The notes beneath the pieces are model-generated. The model was not told the DNA's origin. It saw only the letters and a program-made list of their open reading frames with translations, and made no database searches. Position numbers and translations under genes: made by a program. Positions 46,447-55,616 of a stretch of DNA of 64,000 bases are shown one piece after another. How positions within the stretch are numbered: the stretch's first letter is position 1; each line of letters begins with the position of its first letter. Source of the DNA: Isoetes taiwanensis (Eukaryota; Streptophyta; Lycopodiopsida; Isoetales; Isoetaceae); contig JAJEKV010000036.1 of assembly GCA_021234155.1 (NCBI GenBank), forward strand, positions 11,603,426-11,667,425, read 5' to 3'.

Positions 46447-47845
46447 TCAATATGTAGCATAATAACAGGGGGTTTTTTTTGTGTTTTTGTACGCTTTTTA
46501 CAAAGGTTTTCCTAAGATTTTATGGCGTATTCGAATGGATGTACTAATGCGTACATCTAGAGTGCATTATTTCTTAGTCGTTGATTTAGCTTTTTTTTTC
46601 CAATGGTCCAACATCCAAGGGCTCACAACAAAAGCCCTCTTTTTATTTTAGGGGCTGAACATGCAAGCCTCGTGGATAGCATTTCAGGGCATTCTTGCTA
46701 AAAATTAATGTTATTGTGATCAGAGTGGAAACAGATTTGGAGTGGCAGAGGATGATGCGGCCGGATGCTTGCTTCAGCAGTTTGTGCTACATATTCCAAG
46801 TTTCCATGGCATGGTCTGGTGGGTTTCAAGGCAACAATGAGGCGAGGCGGCTTGTCTCGGTAAAATTTCAGGAGGTCGAGTTTCATCCCGAGCTATTTTG
46901 TTACAAATGGGGGATTTTGTTGCATATTATTTGATCGACTAGGTGAATGTTAGCTCTTTTGCAATGTCCCTTCTCTTTCTTTCTCATAGACCAAAGGCTA
47001 ATATGGACTCCCTCTTTTTCCTTGGAGTGCTTAATTCACGGCCTTGTCTAAAATTTTGCTTTCCCGAGGTCGGTTTCATCCCGAGCTATTTTGTTACAAT
47101 GGGGATTTTGAATTACGGCCTTGTCTAGTGGGCTTCCGGCATCTATCTTCAACCAAATGTATGAACTTGTCCCCGCCAAATCGCACCAAGAAAATGGAAA
47201 CTGTTTTTTTTGTCGAGCTATGCCCATGTCAAGAAAAACCGAAGATTTTTACGATATGAAATAGTTATTTGCTAGCAATGCAAATATTATGTGTCTTGAC
47301 GGTGTTTTCCTTGAGCGGTAGGATAAGAAGGATGGTGCCATTCCCTTATGGAAGAATGTTTTTCAAATTACCGTAGTCTTCCTTCATGGGAAGAACTGCT
47401 GCGGACACAACTGCTTTTGATACCGGCATTCATGCATCCACACAAAAAAACAGGGAGAAATAAACCTAATTTGCTGATGGCCCTTTCCTTACATTTGTTT
47501 GAACATGTGATCAAGACTGCCGAGTGGGCTGAATTGTGTATATGCTTATTCTACCAAGCCCTTTGATTTTTTGGTCTTATATGGTTGTCTATATTACAAA
47601 AGCTTTTAATTCTCTTCAAAATCTTTGGTTGGCTCTACTGTGTGGCTTGTTTTTATACTGTGGGCTGCCAACAGTATTTATGTATGTCTCAGAACTTTGG
47701 ATAGTACGTGTGCACCATATTCTGAACTTAATAATTTGTAGAATTTTAATTTGCAAGAATTGCTGAAGAATTGGTGGTCGCACTAGTGAGCCCGGTATTA
47801 TTTTAGATATAGACCTCGCTATACTTGGACTTCATACCCTAGCAC

Positions 47846-48165
47846 GGATAACTCCATGGGGGATTTAATGGAAAATATTGCAATTGCTTGCCATGATCAA
47901 GGAGATGGAGTGCAGATTGCAATGTCTGGCTGATATGCAGGAGCTATGTTTAACACTCTAGTTGGTCTTGGCGTTTCTTTGATCTTTGCAAGCTGGCAAA
48001 CCTATCCTGCTGCATTTTCAGTCCCTGAAGGCAACAGCCTGTTCTATACTCTTGGCTTTCTAGTTGCAAAGACTTGTGTGTGGGCGCCGTGGTCCTTCCA
48101 AAGAAATAGGATGCGCCCAACAAGACTTCTAGGAATTGGCCGATTTTTCTTTGTATGGACTCTTT
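47846..48165 (+). pseudogene. Captured cation/calcium exchanger (CCX-type) fragment
   Basis: It reads NSMGDLMENIAIA, then GDGVQIAMSG-stop-YAGAMFNTLVGLGVSLIFA, NSLFYTLGFLVAK and RNRMRPTRLLGIG. This is the second exchanger repeat and C-terminus of the plant CCX branch of Na+/Ca2+ exchangers (family pattern GNSxGDLxxNxAxA, GVQIAxSGCYAGPxFNTLxGLG, NSLFYxLGFL). CCX proteins move cations across endomembranes. Only about 100 residues are present, a TGA replaces the conserved Cys codon of SGCYAG, and the region before RNRMRP is frameshifted. The fragment is therefore a dead piece carried by copy IV, with roughly 2 kb of non-coding sequence around it. Confidence 0.75.
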
Positions 48166-49000
48166 CTTGCTCTCGTTATGCGGTGCCATGGGTTACATCT
48201 CTCTTCGTGCTTGTGACGGGGAGTAATTTCACATATGCTTGTAGATGTATGAACTCATTTGAAGCAAAGAATTTCAGATTCTCCAAAAGAATCCTTGTTT
48301 GGCATCGAGGGTCGTTTTGATCGATATATGCAAGCCCATCGTGTTTTCCACCGTATTGGATCGGGTGATAACATGATGTGTTTTGCCTTGCGGTGTCGAT
48401 TGTTCTTGCTAGCCGCCAATTTAATGGAACGAGAAGTCGATGGCTCCAAATGCTATATATCCGATGAGTGTGGCTTTCATTATTGCATTGCGATGGAATA
48501 GACGATATTAATTGTATCCTTGTTTGTTCTCCCGAGACATTTCTTATGCGAATGAATCTTCAAACACTCTATTTCAAAATACTCTATTTTGGTGCAATTG
48601 TCAAGCCTTGTTATCTTATGTAGCACTATGTTCAACTCATATCATGATGGATGGTTAAACTCACGGGTTCAAATTCGGACCAAGTTTACTATGGCTCTAA
48701 GCCATCGCTCCATCCAGAATTTCATGCACATGAATTAGGTGCAAAACTATTTAAAAATTGCGCTTGCTCTTAGTAGCATTGTGATGAAGAGACAAATTAT
48801 GCTTTTATGCCATTCATATACTGAGGATACAATGTTGTGGTGAAGAATCAAATTCTATTTTTATACCATTCTTTGTTTCTCAACTTGGTTCTTTACTTTA
48901 CTCATTCTTCTTGCTCTTTTATTATTATACATCACCGTAGTTTTTTTCTTTTTTTTCTTTAAATTTACCAAAGACACTAGGTGAATTACATTTCTCCATG

Positions 49001-49062
49001 GCATTCAACTCAACCTAGAGGAGGATTCTTGCCATTCACTCAACCTAGAGGAGGATTCTTGC
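49001..49062. repeat. 30-bp tandem duplication
   Basis: ATTCA-CTCAACCTAGAGGAGGATTC recurs with a 30-bp offset (CAACCTAGAG at 49011 and 49041). Confidence 0.85.
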
Positions 49063-49166
49063 TATTTTGTTCCATTTCTCTGCCTCATTTAATAAAGTCA
49101 CTCTCATTGTTTCTAAGTATAGTATAGTTTGTATCATTGTTTCTAACATATGAAATTCCTTTTTAA

Positions 49167-49647
49167 GGGCCCGAAGGGCCCAAATTTTTTTTTAATATAG
49201 CAATCAACACATAACTATCATTAATATTAATTAACACAAACCATTGCATCCAACACATTTACATTAAAATCCCCCTGAAACCCCCTTTGGTTTGGGTGCA
49301 TATTCACACGAGGGGTGACTCCGGGCATCGAGAGCTGTTGGATAGGCATATTCACCCCTTATTCCTTAATCTACACCGTACACAAAGTTCCTCATTTGTG
49401 GGGTATGGATGTATAAGATTTGGTATACTGTATAACAAAATTTGTAAAATACTATAAGATTTGAGGTAATGTACTATATGGTATTGATTTTGTACGTGCA
49501 AAACATGATTTTAGGGGCTCTCGCTGCCCTACGTCACCCCCCGTGTGAATATGCACCCAAACCAAAGGGGGTTTCAGGGGGATTTTATTTTAAATGTGTT
49601 GGATGCAATGGTTTGTATTAATTAATGTTAATGATAGTTATGTGTTG
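49167..49647. repeat. 3' foldback module of copy IV, core inverted
   Basis: The arms (CAACACATAACTATCATTAA from 49205 and its complement ending 49647) pair over about 130 bp. The core between the TGGGTGCATATTCACAC motifs reads GGTGACTCCGGGCATCGAGAG on the hairpin side. In copies I and II the hairpin side reads GGGCAGCGAGAGCCCC/GGGCAGTGAGGGCCCC, which here is on the far side. The core is flipped relative to the flanking hairpin. Confidence 0.85.
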
Positions 49648-50532
49648 AATATGCAGTAACTCCAAAAGCCGCTTAAAAAATCCTACGGCGAACTAAGGTC
49701 TTTGATCACTGACAATAATATCTGGCAATCCATGAGGTCTCGCTATTTCACAAAGAAGAAGATCAGTTGTTCCCTCACTGGTGATGGAGATGTTGCAGGG
49801 AATGAAAGGAGCCATCGTAGAGAAACGATCAATAACCACCATGATGGCATCACAACACTGAGAGAGTGGCAGCTCTGAAATAAGATCTACGAAAATACTC
49901 TTCCAAGGTCCATTTGGAACCGGCAATGACTGAAGAAAACCATGAGGAAGATGTCTTGAAACCTTTTCTCGACAATAGATATCACAGGATCGAATAAAAA
50001 CTTCTACAGAGCGACGAAGCCCAGACCACCAATACTCTTGACTAATAATTTCAAGAGTCTTGGCTACTCCAAAATGTTCGGCAACAGGTGAGTCATAGCA
50101 AACCTGGAGAACTTGAAACCTAGAAGCACCATCTGGCATATACAAAAGCCCATCATGGAACAGGAGTCCATCTCGAATCTCAAAAGGGTCTTAGTCCAAT
50201 TGTATTTACCGAGAAGATGATGTAGTGCCAAGATGTGAGAATACATCTTAAGCCAATGGATCGGAGGGCAGAGATGTCCAAATAGACTCCAGCAAGGCTG
50301 TATCATGAGGCCTCTCATACAAAGTGATGGCCATAAAATTTGGGGACCGATCAAATCCTAAAATAACCTGTGATTGCTGATTAAATGCAGGATCATCTAG
50401 CTTAGGCTCAAGGTAGGAGCATTGAGACAAGGCATCAGGCTTCCCTTGGAGAGGTCCAGGACGGTACTTGATCACGAAATCAATGCAGGATAATACTTGA
50501 GTATGCCACCAGACCTGGCGACGTTTGAGCAC
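49648..50532 (-). pseudogene. Gypsy RNase H end and integrase
   Basis: From 50532 on the minus strand: LKRRQVWWHTQVLSCIDFVI, KYRPGPLQGKPDALS (RNase H/connection region). Then comes the integrase zinc finger and core: HFGVAKTLEIISQEYWW, FIRSCDIYCREK, GPWKSIFVDLISELP, VIDRFSTMA, GLPDIIVSDQRP. After a stop it continues as FKRLLELLHIQ up to the junction with copy IV. The H2C2 finger retains H and the C-x2-C pattern. The frame is broken in several places. Confidence 0.8.
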
Positions 50533-50620
50533 TCGACCAGACTGAAAATATTATAGTGGGATCAGAGGAAGTGGATATCGATTTGACATTATGATTTTAT
50601 TAAGGCCGCAATATCAACGA

Positions 50621-50953
50621 CTAGATGCAGAGAGTTATCTTTCTTTTTGAGAAGAAGATAGGTGCTCCAGCAGGGCATTGAGAATGTCGAATGAAACCAG
50701 TAGCTAGATTTTCTTCAATATAATCCTGCAAAACCTTCAACTCAGCAGGAGATAGGCCATATATCGGACCATATGGTGGCATTATCTCGGGCTGCAAATC
50801 AATTGGACAATCACAGTATAGATGATTGTATAGATAGCAGGTTGGATATGGTGTTCCCCATCCGACAACAACTGATGTATAGGCCCTCCGTCTCACTCCG
50901 CCCCACGGGATGGCGGACAACGTCTGAGGGACCGCGAGATGCCATTTGCCCAT
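50621..50953 (-). pseudogene. Gypsy reverse-transcriptase N-terminus
   Basis: It reads DCPIDLQPEIMPPYGPIYGL, SPAELKVLQDYIEENLATGF and IRHSQCPAGAPIFFSKRK, the start of the gypsy RT. It then stops. The rest of the RT and most of RNase H are missing before 50532. Confidence 0.8.
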
Positions 50954-52765
50954 CCTCTATGGGCTCCTACATCATCAGAAGCAATACAACACGTCATCAC
51001 TAGCAATAACAACAATAAACTACCACGAAGGGTAGTGAAAATCCATCTATCCATCATATCAAATACAACATCATGTCAGTACATCGATAGACCTCCTATC
51101 CAGGCTCAGACTCGAGGAAAAAGTTAACTGATGAGGCTGGGGCCTCTAGATAGAAAAGATTGAATTATGGCAATAACTTAGGCTGATAATAGACAATAGC
51201 TAGAGTTGATCACTCTATCCACTCCTCCTGTGCATACTTTATAAATGGGTTAAATGTAACGAGCTTGGCCCGTTAGCAGGCATGTAACTTATATTTTAAT
51301 GATGATTATTGAGAATATTTCAATTGATCATTACATGAGGAATACATACTATGTATGAGAAGTATATGTAAAATTTATGTGATAAAAGCAAAGACCGTCA
51401 GTTTCTATGAGAGTTTCTAGAAGGAGGCAGAAGGAGCAACTTCTAGGCAATTTTGCTGGCCGAAGTTTGGAGCATCATATCTCGGCAACCTGGGATCCAA
51501 TTCAGATAATTTTTACTTTGCTGGAAAGATTTTCATCAGCTTTTTTGAATCTGATAAATATGGCAGAAAGAGTGAAACTGAGCCAGAATTGACTGCACCT
51601 TTGTATCTTTTTGTGCAGCTTACTTCCTAGAGCTAGGAGCTGAAAGGAGGGGATATTTTGAGAAAAAAACTGCTAGAAGGAGTCAAAGGACTATCGTTGA
51701 AGTGGTTCTCACGTTTACACCAGGGGATGCTTATATTGCTTAGATTATTCTTGTTATTGAAGAAAAGAATTAGGATTCAATGATTTGAATTAAGAGTGTT
51801 AAAGGAATCTGAGTGACATTGAATCTGATAATGTGGGATGGAAAGTCTTTTGCCATGGTGGAATATAAGAGGAAGTAAGAAGTAAGCTAAAATTATTGTA
51901 AGAAGTCTGGGAATAGTCTTTAGAATTGTAGATAGTAGGGCAGATTTTGTATGGAGTAAATGGGATCCTGGCAACAACAATATAGAGATTGTTTTGCTTG
52001 GGAGAAGACAGATTTCAATTGGAACCTTGGAGATCATGTAGCTTATAAGGGTTGCATGAAGGTTCTAGCAAGGGCACGAAAGGCACCATCAGCTCCACAA
52101 GATAAGGTGCTAATTTAGGAGATAGGCAAAGATGTATATGTATCTTTGGTGATTAGTTTGAAGTTAAGATGCTATAATAAACTATGATATAGAATTGCGC
52201 TGCTAAAAAGATGAGACAAATTAATCTCCTAGTTGGATAGTAAGAGGATGTATGCCAAAGCGGTCTAGAGAAGCTTATGGGGGCTTATAGAGTATGGCAT
52301 GGCATGGAGTTGTTGTTGACCAAATAAAATGCTGAGCTATGTAATTGATTAATTAGTAAGAAAAACAAGCAAACATTAGAGTATTCCGTAAAATATTCAC
52401 TCCTTCGAAAGAGCGACTCTGGGAAAGCATGTTGGTTGAAGTTGCTAGGTGATCCTTCTATCTTATATCGATATAAATGGTATGGATATTATGATTGCTT
52501 GGGAATAGGATATTATGGCATCCTAGAAGAAGCTTTTCCTATGGGGAGGAAAATGCTAGACATTCTATGTGTTCTTATATAATGTATTTGGACATGCTAA
52601 ATGCTTGGATACTATGGTTATGTGTCAAGGTTGCATCATGTTAGCATGTACTTGTTGAATATTTGACATTATAATGTGGTAGAACATTGTTAGCATTGTT
52701 CCTGGTAAACGCATAGGAAATGCATGTGGATTGTGACTCTTGATTCTTGGATCATACGATAGTGA
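50954..52765. other. Intergenic, no gene recognised
   Basis: AT-rich sequence. Upstream gypsy sequence (protease/gag) would be expected here, but I cannot recognise it. No conserved ORF. Confidence 0.4.
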
Positions 52766-54100
52766 ATATGGTTTAAACGATGGGGGATGAGGTTTCTTGG
52801 CGCCTGCGCCACCGTTAGCGGCTAGGGCGGCCGTGGAAGAGGGACCGCCCTTCTCTTCCACAATCCGGCACTGTCACTGCTCCATTCGTGAAGATTCTTC
52901 TGCATAAGGCTAGCAGGGCATGACAGAATTCTTAGTTTCGAGAAATCAGGGATTCAAGATCTGCTTTGGATGCACATTCTTTCTTCTTTATGGCGGCACA
53001 ATCTGAGTCTTGGTCTGTTGTAACAGGTAACCACAAACGTGGTTCTTCTCTTTGATGCTTGCACAAACGTGATTCTTCTTTTTGATGCCTGCATTATGTC
53101 CATTTTCCTTTCTTGGTTATGGTCACGCTGAAAGGGTTGCCCGAATAGGGACACTGGCCTATAAGGCGAAGAGGAGAAGAAGTTTCTCAGTCAGATCCAG
53201 GTTATGGAAAGATGCATCAGAATATGTAATTCTTGCAGTGAAAATGGTCTGATAGATATTTCTTGAAAAGAATTTTAGTTATGCCGTTTTCCTCTTCACT
53301 CTTCCTTGCTAGCAGGAAGATCCAGGTTCTGTTATAGAAGATAAGAAAGATTCAGTTTGCTTTGGGAAATTGTGCAGTTAATCAGAATTATTGGATTATA
53401 TTGAAGAGGGAAGGATAACAGGATATATAGCAGTAGCCAGATTGAGCACGTAAGCACTTTCGGGTTGCTTTTTTAAGCCTTTGCAAAAGCTTGATAAGCC
53501 ACACAAATTCTGAAGTTTGAGTGAAACTTTGGTACTGATGCCAAAGTACCTTGGCTTTCCATATGGAATTAGCATGCCATGCCAGATACTGCCAAGTCTG
53601 AGCTTGTGCACTCAAATACTGAAATTTGGGTGAAACTTTGGTACTGATGCCAAAGTACCTTGGCTTTCCATATGGAATTAGCATGCAATGCCAGATACTA
53701 CCAAGTCTGTGCATGTGCTTCCTCAGGTACTAATATGCCTGTTTGTGTTATATTTGGCTGCTATCTTATAATCTCAGGTCGCACATCTTCGTATTACTTC
53801 AGCAATTCTGGTTATTTGTGTGTTTCTCAGAACAAGAGGAGTTATTTCGAGAGCCATTGGTTCTTCTTGATCATCTTGCAGCTTCTGGTTCAGATGTGGA
53901 GAGACATTTCTGTGCCTTAATGTACATCTGCTATTAGAGCTTCTAATAAGCTTCTGCAGTAAAGGGAATGAAGATGTTAAGTCTACTCCTGTAGTAGTTC
54001 TCTTGCTGTAATGAGGCATTGTATTTCTATTCTATATAATATAAAAAAAAACACCTCCGTACCTTCAAAAAAAAAAAAAAAAAACAAATATAGTTTAAAC
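52766..54100 (+). mobile_element. 1.3-kb poly(A) retroposon with 14-bp target duplication
   Basis: AATATGGTTTAAAC (52766-52779) and AATATAGTTTAAAC (54087-54100) flank it, with one mismatch. The element starts with a GC-rich leader (GATGGGGGATGAGGTTTC, 52780) and ends with ATAATATAAAAAAAAACACC...CTTC and A20 (54067-54084). This is the structure of LINE-mobilised RNA. It contains no RT, so it is either an internally deleted LINE derivative or a retrocopy of an unidentified transcript. A 109-bp tandem duplication lies in its 3' half. The minus-strand ORF at 52861-52625 crosses its 5' end and is therefore unlikely to be a gene. Confidence 0.75.
53508..53730. repeat. 109-bp tandem duplication
   Basis: GTGAAACTTTGGTACTGATGC, CTTTCCATATGGAATTAGCATG and CCAAGTCTG occur at 53521 onward and again 109 bp later with few differences. 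It lies inside the retroposon. Confidence 0.9.
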
Positions 54101-55616
54101 TCTAACATGTGGAGCATGTGCTAAGTTCTTGGCTGATACATGAGTGCATATTCTTCGGGGCCAGAGCCCATTTGCAGTGGCTTGGACTTGCAGTTGTTTT
54201 TTATTCTTGACATCAGGTGTGGTCACTCTAGTGAGGGTGCTTTGTCACGTTACATGGCTTGGAAGTGGTCCTTTAGTACTGAAAGCAGGCTGGGTGTGTA
54301 CACATGAGGCTTACCCTGTCCATATTTGCTGCAGGGCCTGATCAACCCAGGTGGCCTTCATAGAACTGGAGTAGGTACTGCATGCTTATGGATATCTCAT
54401 GGTTATTTTATATCATGGTTTCTCATGGTCTCGTGGTTATCTCTTGATTATTGTAAGATTATGACATGTGCATTTACATTTTATTTGGATGACTTGATGG
54501 TGTTCTGGTTCTTATTATCATAGTTCATGTTATGTGCTAATACTGCATTGCTAGGTTCTAGCATAAAGGGTTTCTTAGATGAGGCATCTAAGTCTAAGAA
54601 TTATTTTTGTGATTGGCACATCGTAGATTTTTCTTGTTGATTATGCTCGCATTTTTTAAATGCCTCAAACCTCCACTTAGTCTTTAAGACTAACCCCACG
54701 TATTCATGGTGTAAGCTGTTTCAGAAGTAGCAAAATGTAGCAGGGCAATTGAAGGGCACAACTGAGTGCAGTCTTAACTTATGGGGAATCTATATACCTT
54801 TAGAAAGGCCTTGTCATTTCTAGCTTATGGTTATTAAACTGCATATCATTGTCTTGTATATGCCACAAGAGTGCTATACAATTATGTTTCAAATATGTAT
54901 GTACTTCTAACTGTGGATTTCAAGACAAAGATTCAATTCTTTACCAAGATTTCTTCAACAATATTGCATTATTCGACTCATGCATACCAATTTGTCATTG
55001 TCTTATGCAAGGTTAGATGGGATTTCAGGTTACCCTGAGGGTTAACCCGATAGGCCCATTACACTAAATTAGGCTTTGTCGTGACCGTAACCTGTCGGAG
55101 ATGCAGTCCCATGGTATCATCTGCAACTCTTGAGAGTCAAGACAACATGATTGACTTCGAAAAGTATCAATTCATACCACCGCCTATCTGAAGTGGCCCG
55201 ACTATAAGTCTAGCCCGCTATGGTCCCCGATGGCGATGCTTTCAAAGAAGGGCCTCCCTCCACTTTGCCACACCGACCTCGTTTTTGTGGTGCTTTCGGT
55301 CACTCCATAGCCTCCGTAGCCTGATCGGCTCTATGCACAGGCTGTGTATAATAGAAACTAAGGGGTTTAAACTAGGAGCATCATCTAAATAATGGCTACT
55401 AGGTCTCTAAACGCTTCTCAATACATGAAAGATGCAAACATGAGATCAATCAACACCATATATCAAGATAACATGATAAGAATAACGACTAATCCAAATC
55501 ACATGCATCTAACTTACAATTAGGGTTCATTGATTAGGCTTCGATCAGAGCTATATTCTAGAATGGGTCTATTAAAAGTACGACATGCTAACTGATCTGG
55601 AATGCTAACTTCCAAA
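54101..55616. other. Intergenic, no gene recognised
   Basis: No recognised coding region. A GC-richer patch at about 55020-55340 has no identifiable gene. Confidence 0.4.

Larger units (their letters stand above)
46447..49647 (+). mobile_element. Composite foldback transposon, copy IV (carries CCX fragment)
   Basis: The 5' module (TCAATATGTAGCATAATAAC) begins at 46447 and matches copy III for about 380 bp. The 3' module (GGGCCC-GAA-GGGCCC hairpin at 49168, foldback to 49647) ends against gypsy integrase sequence. The interior, 46.83-49.15 kb, differs from the other copies and includes a cation/calcium exchanger fragment (47846-48165), a second short duplication (46876-46890 and 47068-47083, GTTTCATCCCGAGCTATTTTG) and a B-box-like GGGTTCAAATTCGG at 48664. 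No transposase was recognised. Confidence 0.7.
46090..50953 (-). mobile_element. Ty3/gypsy (chromodomain) retrotransposon remnant, split by copy IV
   Basis: The same element is seen on both sides of composite copy IV. Right side (50953-49648, minus): RT N-terminus, RNase H end, integrase zinc finger and core. Left side (46446 to about 46090): integrase C-terminus (VAFQLKLPPAIHLHP, FHVSLLELY) and a chromodomain (HEEFEVREILDSKF...DWEGYSP). About 200 residues of the integrase are missing between the flanks, and the RT catalytic region is deleted near 50540-50620. No LTRs were recognised. It is inactive. Confidence 0.75.

Noticed and set aside
48655-48690. B-box-like GGGTTCAAATTCGG in copy IV
   Set aside because: No matching A box upstream and no cloverleaf, so it is not called as a tRNA or SINE.
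52625-52861. 78-codon minus-strand ORF with an Ala/Gly-rich start
   Set aside because: It crosses the 5' end of the retroposon at 52780 and the target duplication, so it is half element and half flank. No domain or splice continuation was found.
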